A DNA stretch of 64,000 bases, taken from contig NZ_PPXQ01000002.1 in NCBI RefSeq assembly GCF_004798585.1, positions 186,001 through 250,000 on the forward strand, in the 5' to 3' direction. This document shows, one piece after another, positions 1-7,293 of this stretch; position 1 is the stretch's first letter, and every line of letters begins with the position of its first letter. This stretch comes from Massilia sp. Mn16-1_5 (GTDB lineage Bacteria; Pseudomonadota; Gammaproteobacteria; Burkholderiales; Burkholderiaceae_D). The notes under the pieces were generated by a model. The model did no database searches. It was not told the origin of the DNA and was given only the letters and a program-made list of their open reading frames with translations. The translations under genes were made by a program, and so were the position numbers.

Positions 1-2378
1 CGCTGTCGGTGGAGCAGTATCACCGCAAGTCGGGCCTGCTCGACGGCGGCATGATCGTGCTGGCCCTGTTCGTGCTGTTGACCGCGCTGATCAATCGCCA
101 GCCCCTGTACGTGCTGTTCTCGGGCTGGCTGATCCTGAACCTGCGCATCGGCGCGCTGTCGGCCGGCTGGGACATCCAGTGGCTGGGCCAGACCATTCCC
201 GCCGACTGGCTGCTGCTCTCGCGCTCGGTGACCATCACGCTGTACGGCATCGCCACCCTGACCCTGTATCAGAACCTGCTGCGCGAAAGCCTCGAAGGCC
301 TGCGCTACGCCGTGCCGATGCGCGTCATGCAATGGCTGTGCATCCCGATGCTGGTGGCGGCGGTGGCCGTGCCATATCGCGTCTACCTGCCGATGCTGTG
401 GGTGATTTGCGCCTGCTGCTTCTCGATGATGACGGTCGGCCTGTTCAAGATCATCGTCGAATCGCGCAACCGGGTGGCGTCCTGGTTCGCCGCTTCGTTT
501 GCGCTGACGTTTGTGGCCTCGCTGGCCGAGATCGTCTCGGCGGCGCTGGGCATGCACGAAGTCATCGGCGTCATCAATAGCGTGACCGCGGCACTGGCCT
601 CGAGCCTGCTGGCCGCGCTCGCGGTGGCCGAGCAAATGCGCGCCGAGACGGAAAAGCGCGAAGAGGCCCAGCAAAAGCTGGAGCACGCCTACGAGGCGAT
701 GCCGGTCGGCCTGTTCACGCTCGACATGTACGGCCACTTCCAGAGCGCCAATCCGGCCCTGCGCAAGATGCTGGGCGCGGAGAACTTCGAGCTGGGCCGC
801 ACCGCCTGGCGCCACTTCTTCAGCGAAAACGTCTGGATGGAATTGCACGAGCAGGTCCATGGCCGCAGCGATGCCGAGCTGGAAATCGCCAACCGCGACG
901 GCAGCCGCCGCTTCCTGGTCAGCGCGACCCTGGCGCGCGGCCGCATCGAGGGCGTGCTGCAGGACGTCACCGAGAAGCACAAGGCCACCGAGCAGCTGCG
1001 CTTCATGGCCAACAACGACCCGCTGACCAAGGTCTTCAACCGCCGCGGCATCGAAAAGATGTTCGAAGGCGCAGCCGCCTCATTGGCGGCCGGCAAGCCG
1101 ATGGCGATCGCCTATATCGACCTCGACCGTTTCAAGCTGATCAACGACCTGTTCGGCCACGGCGCCGGTGACGAAGTGCTCAAGCAGGTGTGCGAGCGCA
1201 TGGCCATGATGCTGGCCGGCGGCCAGCAGATCGGCCGCGTCGGCGGCGACGAATTCGTCATCGTGATGCCCGACACGGCGATTCCGCTGGCGGCGCTGAT
1301 CTGCCGCGGCATCGTCGACCGCATCGGCGGCACCCCGTACCGGGTCGGCGACAAGGCCTTCCACGTGCGCGGCTCGGTCGGCCTGATCGAGGTATCGCCC
1401 GGCATGCCGATGAAGGACGCGATCTCGGCGGCCGACCGCGCCTGCCGCTCGGCCAAGGAGGCGAGCGACGGCCTGGTCGTCTACGAACGCCACGCCGCCG
1501 CCTTCCACGAGCGCGAAGCCGAGCTGAAGCTGGTGGCGCGCCTGCAGAGCCCGAACGCGACCGACGGCCTGTTCCTGGAAATGCAGCCGATCATGTCGCT
1601 GAAGAACCCGAACGACTCGCTGAACTTCGAAGTGCTGCTGCGCATGCGCGGCCTGGACGGGCGCGTGATGCCGGCCGGCCCGCTGATCGGCGCAGCCGAG
1701 AAATGCGGCCGCGCCAGCGTGATCGACCGCTGGGTCCTGACCACGACCCTCGGCTGGATCGCGGAAAACATCTCGCGCCTGCCGAACACGCGTTTCGTCT
1801 GCATGAATCTGTCGGGCGCCTCGCTGAACGACGAGCGCTTCGTTGCCGACACATTGGAGATCCTGGCGCGCCACGTGCACGTCGCCAGCCGCCTGTGCAT
1901 GGAAATCACCGAGAGCGTGGCCCTGCACGACCTCGACAACACGCGCCGCTTCATCGACCAGGTGCGCAATTTCGGCGTGAAAGTGGCGCTGGACGACTTC
2001 GGCGCGGGCTATACCTCCTTCTCCTACCTGAAGGAACTGCCGGCCGACGTGCTGAAGATCGACGGCAACTTCGTTGTGAACATCAATGCGCACCCGGCGA
2101 ACGTCGCCATCGTCGAAGCCATCGTCAGCCTGGCGGGCAATCTCGGCATGAAGACCATCGCCGAGTGGGCCGAGGATGCCGCTACCGTGCAGACCCTGGC
2201 CGAGATCGGCGTCGATTATGTGCAGGGCTGGGCGGTGTCGCGCTCGCAGCCGCCGGAGCGCCTGCTGACGGCCGCCTCGTCAGCCAGCTTCATCCAGGAC
2301 CAGGAATTGCTCGACATGCTGCCGAACCTGGGGCATGGTGCGGCGCTGGATCTGCACGGGATCATGAAGCTGCATTAA
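1..2378 (+). CDS. Membrane-bound diguanylate cyclase/phosphodiesterase (7TM-PAS-GGDEF-EAL), 5' partial
   Basis: Cyclic-di-GMP turnover protein. The reading frame is open to the left window edge, so the N-terminus is missing; the first in-window start is a GTG at 9, giving numbering for 789 residues. Residues about 10-200 are a run of hydrophobic helices resembling a 7TMR-DISM sensor. A short coiled coil and a PAS-like domain (about 225-330) follow. The GGDEF domain has an intact GGDEF signature at 412-416 but no RxxD inhibitory site just upstream. The EAL domain starts near 525; its signature reads EVLLR (E541), and the metal and catalytic motifs NLSG, ITES, DDFGAG, LKIDG, AEW and QGW are all present. 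Both activities are therefore plausible. A palindromic repeat follows the stop codon. Confidence 0.93.
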   Translation, partial: LSVEQYHRKSGLLDGGMIVLALFVLLTALINRQPLYVLFSGWLILNLRIGALSAGWDIQWLGQTIPADWLLLSRSVTITLYGIATLTLYQNLLRESLEGLRYAVPMRVMQWLCIPMLVAAVAVPYRVYLPMLWVICACCFSMMTVGLFKIIVESRNRVASWFAASFALTFVASLAEIVSAALGMHEVIGVINSVTAALASSLLAALAVAEQMRAETEKREEAQQKLEHAYEAMPVGLFTLDMYGHFQSANPALRKMLGAENFELGRTAWRHFFSENVWMELHEQVHGRSDAELEIANRDGSRRFLVSATLARGRIEGVLQDVTEKHKATEQLRFMANNDPLTKVFNRRGIEKMFEGAAASLAAGKPMAIAYIDLDRFKLINDLFGHGAGDEVLKQVCERMAMMLAGGQQIGRVGGDEFVIVMPDTAIPLAALICRGIVDRIGGTPYRVGDKAFHVRGSVGLIEVSPGMPMKDAISAADRACRSAKEASDGLVVYERHAAAFHEREAELKLVARLQSPNATDGLFLEMQPIMSLKNPNDSLNFEVLLRMRGLDGRVMPAGPLIGAAEKCGRASVIDRWVLTTTLGWIAENISRLPNTRFVCMNLSGASLNDERFVADTLEILARHVHVASRLCMEITESVALHDLDNTRRFIDQVRNFGVKVALDDFGAGYTSFSYLKELPADVLKIDGNFVVNINAHPANVAIVEAIVSLAGNLGMKTIAEWAEDAATVQTLAEIGVDYVQGWAVSRSQPPERLLTAASSASFIQDQELLDMLPNLGHGAALDLHGIMKLH

Positions 2379-2389
2379 AACGCAGGCAT

Positions 2390-2456
2390 ATGGTGGGCAC
2401 GGGGCGCCCACCCTACGGCTGCGACGCTTGTAGGGTGGGCGCCCCGTGCCCACCAT
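2390..2456. repeat. Perfect 27-bp inverted repeat, intergenic palindrome family copy 1
   Basis: Left arm 2390-2416 and right arm 2430-2456 are perfect reverse complements with a 13-base loop. The arms carry the core GTAGGGTGGGC, shared with palindromes at 9760, 15911 and 48927. It sits between two convergent genes and reaches the stop codon of the DUF4124 gene. There is no T-run, so it may act as a bidirectional terminator or be a REP-like mobile repeat. Confidence 0.9.
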
Positions 2457-2848
2457 TACTGAATCGTTGCCAGCGACGGCCGTGCGTGCCGTTCCGAATC
2501 AATCAACAGCAGTTGAGCGCGGGCCGCCTTGAGCGTCGCGACATCGCGCGCCAGCGGGCGGTCCTGTTGCGCCACGCGCGGACGCCAGGCCTGCTGGCGG
2601 TGCATGGCCGGCGGCGCCTCGTAGCGCTGCACGGCCAGCGGCCGGGTTTCAGTCACGCCGGCGGATGACTCGGGCGCAGCATTGCTCACCAGGCGCGTGG
2701 CCTGGGAACCGCTTTCGCAGGGCTGGTCGGTGAGCGTCACATGGCCCGCGCCATCGACGCATTTCAGGATTTCGGAACCCGCCAGGGCGGCGGGCATGGC
2801 GGCAAGGGCCGCACACATCAGGGTCAGCTGAGAGGCCAGGCGCTTCAT
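2456..2848 (-). CDS. DUF4124 domain-containing exported protein
   Basis: A 130-residue protein starting at the ATG at 2848, which has a strong GGAGG ribosome site six bases upstream. That site lies inside a longer alternative start at 2860, so the shorter start is preferred. The N-terminus is a signal peptide (MKR, hydrophobic core, cleavage near ALA-GS). The mature start carries a DUF4124-like pattern with two cysteines about 19 apart around ILKCVDGAGHVTLTDQPC. The remainder is low complexity and rich in Arg, Ala and Gln. Periplasmic location is inferred; the molecular function of DUF4124 proteins is unknown. Confidence 0.8.
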   Translation of the reverse strand: MKRLASQLTLMCAALAAMPAALAGSEILKCVDGAGHVTLTDQPCESGSQATRLVSNAAPESSAGVTETRPLAVQRYEAPPAMHRQQAWRPRVAQQDRPLARDVATLKAARAQLLLIDSERHARPSLATIQ

Positions 2849-2965
2849 GGCGTCCTCCATCGATACGATGGAACCATTGTCCCAGCCGAGACTGCCTTAC
2901 TCTGTTAGGTGCTTCACGGTGCGCGGACATTGTCAAAAAAACCACGCATGAGATCACTCGTCGGT

Positions 2966-3337
2966 TCAGGGACGCCGCGCCACCAGCTGGATCTCGACCA
3001 GGAAGCCATGGTGCAGGGCGGGCACCGGCACGACGGCGCGCGCCGGCTTGTGCTCGCCGAACACGCCCGCATAGATGTTGTTAAAGGCCGGCCAGTACTC
3101 GACGTCGGCCAGGTAAGCCGTGCATTGCACCACGTCCTGGAAGCCGCAGCCGGCCGCGCGCAGGACCTTTTCGCACTGGTCGAAGACGGAATCGCATTGC
3201 GCTTCGAACAGGGCGTCCGCAGGGACGCTGTCGCGGGCCGGCAGGATGCCCGACAGGAAGACCAGGCCGCCGGCGGCAACCGCCTGCGAATAATGGCCGG
3301 CGGGCACCGGCAGTTCGTTCGACTGGATGAACTCCAT
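2966..3337 (-). CDS. RidA family reactive enamine/imine deaminase
   Basis: A 123-residue YjgF/YER057c/UK114-family protein. The family hydrolyses reactive 2-aminoacrylate-type enamines or imines released by PLP enzymes. The conserved arginine (R100 in KPAR) and the nearby glutamate (E115 in FLVEIQLV) expected in active RidA proteins are present. Its ATG directly abuts the TGA of the upstream dehydratase gene, so the two are almost certainly co-translated. A dehydratase generates exactly the intermediates RidA removes, which supports this role. A second RidA-like gene lies at 26882. Confidence 0.9.
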   Translation of the reverse strand: MEFIQSNELPVPAGHYSQAVAAGGLVFLSGILPARDSVPADALFEAQCDSVFDQCEKVLRAAGCGFQDVVQCTAYLADVEYWPAFNNIYAGVFGEHKPARAVVPVPALHHGFLVEIQLVARRP

Positions 3338-4297
3338 TCAGGCTACCAGTTCCGCGAAGCGCGAGAGGTCGACGTTGCCGCCGCTGATCAGGATGCCCAC
3401 GCGCTTGCCGCTCACCGGTACCACGCCGCACAGGGCCGCCGCGGCGCCCAGGCAGCCGGTCGGCTCGACCACCATCTTCATGCGCTCGGCAAAGAACTTC
3501 ATGGTCTCGACCAGCTGCGCGTCGGTAACAAGCACGATGTCGTCGACGCGGCGCTTGATCACCTCGAAATTATGTTCCCCTATGTGCGTCACCATGGCGC
3601 CGTCAGCGATCGTCTTCGGGACGCCGATGTGGACGATCTCGCCTTTGCGCAGCGATTGCTGGCCGTCGTTGCCGGCTTCCGGCTCGACGCCGATCACCTT
3701 GCAATCCGGCGACAGGCCGCTCGCCGCCAGCGCGCTGCCGGCCAGCAGGCCGCCGCCGCCCAGCGGGACCAGCAGGATGTCGAGCGGTCCGACTTCTTCG
3801 AACAATTCCTTGGCCGCCGTGCCCTGGCCGCAGATCACGTCCGGATGGTCGTAGGGCGGAATCAGGGTCATGCCGCGTTCTTCGGCCAGGCGGCGCGCGA
3901 TCTCCTCGCGGTTTTCCGTAAAGCGGTCGTAGAAGATCACTTCACCGCCGTATTCCTTGGTCGCCTGGATTTTCAGGGCGGGGGCGTCGTTCGGCATGAT
4001 GATGGTGGCCTTGATGCCGGCCAGGCGCGCCGACAGGGCGATCGCCTGCGCGTGGTTGCCCGACGAGAAGGTCAGCACGCCGGCGGCGCGCTGGGCGTCG
4101 CTGAAACGCGCGATCGCGTTGTAGGCGCCGCGGAATTTGAAGGCGCCCATGCGCTGGTAGTTCTCGCACTTGAAGAACAGCTGGCCGCCAGTACGCGCAT
4201 TGGCGGTGCTGGAGCTGAGCACGGGAGTACGGTGGGCAGCGCCTTCGAGGCGCGCGCCGGCTTGTTCGACGTCGCTGTATTGGAGATTGTCGGTCAT
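3338..4297 (-). CDS. Threonine/serine dehydratase (PLP fold type II)
   Basis: A 319-residue enzyme of the threonine dehydratase/serine racemase family, which deaminates L-threonine or L-serine to 2-oxobutyrate or pyruvate. The PLP lysine is K54 in GAFKFRGAYN, and the glycine-rich phosphate loop is GGGGLLAG near residue 178. The length matches short catabolic enzymes; there is no C-terminal ACT domain, so it is unlikely to be the feedback-regulated biosynthetic IlvA. Its stop codon abuts the RidA start. Twenty bases separate it from the upstream histidine-kinase gene on the same strand, which may be incidental. Substrate preference cannot be read from the sequence. Confidence 0.88.
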   Translation of the reverse strand: MTDNLQYSDVEQAGARLEGAAHRTPVLSSSTANARTGGQLFFKCENYQRMGAFKFRGAYNAIARFSDAQRAAGVLTFSSGNHAQAIALSARLAGIKATIIMPNDAPALKIQATKEYGGEVIFYDRFTENREEIARRLAEERGMTLIPPYDHPDVICGQGTAAKELFEEVGPLDILLVPLGGGGLLAGSALAASGLSPDCKVIGVEPEAGNDGQQSLRKGEIVHIGVPKTIADGAMVTHIGEHNFEVIKRRVDDIVLVTDAQLVETMKFFAERMKMVVEPTGCLGAAAALCGVVPVSGKRVGILISGGNVDLSRFAELVA

Positions 4298-4317
4298 GAT
4301 GTCAGAGAGGGAAAAAA

Positions 4318-5700
4318 TCAGCTTGCAAGGGGCAGCGCCAGCTGCACCAGCAGCCCGCCGCCTTCGCGGTTACGCACCGTCAGCTCGGCATTGTGGCGGC
4401 TCACCACGCGTTCGACAATGGCCAGTCCCAGGCCCGCACCGTTGGCCTGGCCGCGCGCCGTATCGAGGCGGGTAAACGGTTTCATCAGCTGGTTGATCTG
4501 GTCCTCGGGCACGCCCGGGCCATGGTCGCCGATCTCGACGACGGCGCGCCGGCCGTGCGAGGTGCTGCGGACGTGGCAGGCGAACTCGAGTTCGGTGTAG
4601 TCCTGGCCCGGCGTGCGGGCATAGCGGCGCGCGTTTTCGATGACGTTGTTGATCACGCGACGCAGGTCGGTCTCGTTGCCCAGCACCTGGACCTCGTCCT
4701 CGATGCGTGTCGTGACGCGCATGCCGGGCAGGCGCGTCGCATGCTGGGCGCAGTCGGCCAGCAAGTGCGACACATCCACCGGCACGAAGCTCGAGGCCTC
4801 GGTCGGCTTGGCGTAGTCGAGGAACTGGCCGATGATGGCGTCCATCTGGGCGATATCGGATTGCATGCCTTCGCGCGCATCCCGGGACAGGTTGGCCATC
4901 TCGAGTTCGAGCTGCATGCGCGCCAGCGGCGTACGCAGGTCGTGCGAGATGCCGGCCAGGATCACGGCCCGGTCCTTCTCGACCTGCGCCAGGTCTTCGA
5001 CCATCTGGTTGAAGCTGCGGTTGGCCTCGATGATCTCCTTCGACCCTTTTTCCGGCAGCGGGGCGGGGCGCTCGCCCTTGGCGATCACACGCGCGGCCGC
5101 GGTCAGGCGCGCCAGCGGCAGGTTGATCAGGCTCGAGATGAAGGCCGCGCCCAGCAGCGAGAGCACACCCACCACGCTGGCCCAGCCGAGCCACTGGATG
5201 CGCGTCAGGCCGGCGATGCGTTCGCGCTCGAGCATCAGCCAGTACTGGTCGTCCTCGATGTTAAAGCTGATCCAGAAACCGGCCATGCCGTTCACGCGGC
5301 TGGAAAAGCGCGTCTGCGCCCCCAGTTTGTCGCGCACCGCGGCGGCGATTTCGGGCATCAGGGGATTGTTCGGCGGCGGATCGACCTGGTCGGTGTCTTC
5401 CAGCGTGAAGATGCGGATGCCCTCGTTCGACACCAGTTCGAACAGCAGCTCGCGCCGCAGTTCGGGCGCGGAGTGGGTCAGCGCCGCCTTGGTGATCGTC
5501 ACCACCGACACCACGAGTTCCGCCGTCTGCTGGACTTGCGGGCCGCGCTGGAACACGTTCAGCATGCCGATCCAGGAGCCCATCGACAGGGTCGTGAGCA
5601 GAGACAGCAGGAAGAAGGTGCGCCAGAACAGGCCGCTCTTCATCCAGCCCATGCGCCCGGCCTTGGCCGGGGAGGACGATACAAACGACGGAGCAAGCAC
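4318..5700 (-). CDS. envZ: EnvZ-type sensor histidine kinase
   Basis: Inner-membrane sensor kinase partnered with the adjacent OmpR-type regulator. Two membrane helices (about 24-48 and 168-192) flank a periplasmic loop of roughly 120 residues. A HAMP linker follows (about 193-245), then the HisKA H-box GISHDLRTPL with H253 as phospho-acceptor, then an ATPase with N-box NVIENARR, G1 DHGPGVP and G2 GAGLGLAIV. The GTG start at 5700 shares one base with the regulator's TAG stop (TAGTG), implying translational coupling. An internal ATG at 5643 is an alternative start. The signal is unknown; osmolarity sensing is only family knowledge. Confidence 0.88.
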   Translation of the reverse strand: MLAPSFVSSSPAKAGRMGWMKSGLFWRTFFLLSLLTTLSMGSWIGMLNVFQRGPQVQQTAELVVSVVTITKAALTHSAPELRRELLFELVSNEGIRIFTLEDTDQVDPPPNNPLMPEIAAAVRDKLGAQTRFSSRVNGMAGFWISFNIEDDQYWLMLERERIAGLTRIQWLGWASVVGVLSLLGAAFISSLINLPLARLTAAARVIAKGERPAPLPEKGSKEIIEANRSFNQMVEDLAQVEKDRAVILAGISHDLRTPLARMQLELEMANLSRDAREGMQSDIAQMDAIIGQFLDYAKPTEASSFVPVDVSHLLADCAQHATRLPGMRVTTRIEDEVQVLGNETDLRRVINNVIENARRYARTPGQDYTELEFACHVRSTSHGRRAVVEIGDHGPGVPEDQINQLMKPFTRLDTARGQANGAGLGLAIVERVVSRHNAELTVRNREGGGLLVQLALPLAS

Positions 5701-6500
5701 TAGCGCGGCTGTCCTTCAGGAATGAAGACGTAGCCCAGGCCCCAGACCGTCTGGATGTAGAGCGGGCTGGAAGGATCGGGTTCGATCAGCTTGCGCAGGC
5801 GCGAGATCTGGACGTCGAGCGAGCGGTCGAAAACTTCGTATTCGCGGCCCCTGGCGAGCTCCATCAGCTTTTCGCGCGACAGCGGCTGGCGCGCGTGGCG
5901 CGCGAACACCTTCAGCACCGAGAATTCGCCCGTGGTCAGGGGCACGGTCTCGCCGTTCTTCTTGAGCGTGCGCGTGCCGAGATCGAGCACGAACTGGCCG
6001 AATTCGAAGGTCTGCGGCGTTTCCGAGGGCGCGCCCGGGATTTCGTCCGGGCCCTTGCGGCGTAGGACGGCGCCGATTCGGGCCACCAGTTCGCGCGGAT
6101 TGAAGGGCTTCGGCAGGTAGTCGTCGGCGCCCATCTCGAGGCCGACGATGCGGTCGACGTCCTCGCCCTTGGCGGTCAACATGATGATCGGGGTCTGGTC
6201 GCCGGCGCCGCGCAGGCGGCGGCAGATCGACAGGCCGTCCTCGCCGGGCAGCATCAGGTCCAGTACCAGCAGGTCGTAGCGCTCGCGCAGCCAGAGCTTG
6301 TTCATCGCCGGCGCGCTTTCCGCGGTGACGACCTGGAAGCCTTGTTCCGTCAAATAGCGCCGCAGCAGGTCGCGCAGGCGCACGTCGTCGTCGACGACCA
6401 TGATCTTGGCGCTATGGCCGCCGGTCGCTGCAGGGCTTGTGCCGCTGCCCGTATTCGAAGTGGATGCAGGATTCATATGCTGTTCATTTGTCAGATTCAT
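5700..6500 (-). CDS. ompR: OmpR-type response regulator
   Basis: A receiver plus winged-helix transcription factor. From the ATG at 6500 the protein has 266 residues: a short disordered head, then a receiver with DDD near 37-39, phospho-acceptor D81 in LVLDLMLPGEDG and K131 in YLPKPF, then an OmpR/PhoB DNA-binding domain ending in VWGLGYVFIPEG. An ATG at 6476 is an equally possible start; neither has a convincing ribosome site. The open frame further upstream (to 6872) overlaps the divergent gene's promoter and is not coding. Spaced TTAC repeats upstream (6553-6576) look like OmpR-type boxes, so autoregulation is possible. Confidence 0.9.
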   Translation of the reverse strand: MNLTNEQHMNPASTSNTGSGTSPAATGGHSAKIMVVDDDVRLRDLLRRYLTEQGFQVVTAESAPAMNKLWLRERYDLLVLDLMLPGEDGLSICRRLRGAGDQTPIIMLTAKGEDVDRIVGLEMGADDYLPKPFNPRELVARIGAVLRRKGPDEIPGAPSETPQTFEFGQFVLDLGTRTLKKNGETVPLTTGEFSVLKVFARHARQPLSREKLMELARGREYEVFDRSLDVQISRLRKLIEPDPSSPLYIQTVWGLGYVFIPEGQPR

Positions 6501-6552
6501 ATCGCTATGGTAACTTCTGTCCGCGCTAATTTTGGGATATACAGACAGGTCA

Positions 6553-6576
6553 TTACATTGTGTTACAAACTTTACC
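6553..6576. promoter_or_regulatory. Putative OmpR-type tandem binding site
   Basis: Three direct TTAC repeats begin at 6553, 6563 and 6572, about one helical turn apart (TTACAT, TTACAA, TTACCC). This resembles tandem OmpR recognition. The site lies in the divergent interval between ompR and the exported-protein gene and could control either. Inference from spacing and motif only. Confidence 0.4.
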
Positions 6577-6600
6577 CAATTAGGCTTATACCCAAGGGCA

Positions 6601-6620
6601 GTTCCCCCTACACTGGGAAC
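6601..6620. promoter_or_regulatory. Dyad GTTCCC-N8-GGGAAC with embedded TACACT
   Basis: A perfect 6-bp inverted repeat with an 8-base centre, 51 bases before the start of the exported-protein gene. The centre holds TACACT (6609-6614), which could serve as a -10 element; no good -35 is seen at normal spacing. The 10-mer CCTACACTGG recurs upstream of the gene at 57981. Confidence 0.35.
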
Positions 6621-6670
6621 CAATGAAAGACAGCTTATCCGTTTATCCAGCACCACGGAAGAGGAACACC

Positions 6671-7108
6671 ATGACAAACGCGCTCGACAAAACCAATGCA
6701 GCAGCCCAGGCCCAAGGCCGGCTCGCCCGCCTGGCGCGCCGTGGTGTGGCCCTGGCCGTACTCGCCTGTGCCGGTATCGGCGCGGCCCACGCACAATACC
6801 ATGGTCGCCGCGACGATGCCCAGTTGCAGCCACCTCCGTCCGTCCGTGCCGAGCGCTTTCCGGCGCCGGCACAGCAGATCGAACAGCCGCGCGAGCAGCG
6901 TGGGTATGACCAGATGCGCGAGCAGATGCGCGAACAGCAGCGTGCCTACGAGGAACAGCGCCGCCAGGCCGCTCAGATGCAGCAAAGCGATCCGAACCGC
7001 GATGGGGGGCGCCGTGGCGGTCGCCTGACGCCGGACGAGCGGCGCGACCTGCGGCGCCAGATCAACGAAGCGGGGATGGATATTTATCCGAACGCGCAGC
7101 GGCGCTGA
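6671..7108 (+). CDS. Small exported hypothetical protein
   Basis: A 145-residue protein of unknown function. The ATG at 6671 follows GAGGAACACC, a good ribosome site; an upstream in-frame start at 6623 lacks one. The N-terminus has an arginine-rich n-region followed by a hydrophobic core ending AAHAQ, a probable signal peptide. The mature part is very rich in Gln, Arg and Glu, with a coiled stretch of REQMREQQR type, and ends in a tidy block LTPDERRDLRRQINEAGMDIYP that looks conserved. A strong terminator follows at 7130. It is divergent from ompR and shares the putative OmpR-box region. Confidence 0.75.
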   Translation: MTNALDKTNAAAQAQGRLARLARRGVALAVLACAGIGAAHAQYHGRRDDAQLQPPPSVRAERFPAPAQQIEQPREQRGYDQMREQMREQQRAYEEQRRQAAQMQQSDPNRDGGRRGGRLTPDERRDLRRQINEAGMDIYPNAQRR

Positions 7109-7129
7109 ACGCCGGGAAAAGTGAACGAG

Positions 7130-7154
7130 AGCCGGGCTGGTCCCGGCTTTTTTT
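7130..7154 (+). terminator. Rho-independent terminator
   Basis: Stem AGCCGGG (7130-7136) pairs with CCCGGCT (7142-7148) and is followed by a T-run to 7154. It ends the exported-protein transcript. Confidence 0.88.
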
Positions 7155-7293
7155 CGTTTGCACGCCCAGCCGGATGAGAATTTGTGAGAATGTTGTTGGC
7201 GATTATTTATTTATCCGTAACAACATGATACGCTGACACGCTGCCCGCCTTGATTTCCCATCAAGGATCCGGCTATCCACCTGGAGCAGGAAC

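Noticed and set aside
2909..4600. Plus-strand open frame of 563 codons over the dehydratase and RidA genes
   Set aside because: Antisense shadow; both minus-strand genes have clear active-site residues.
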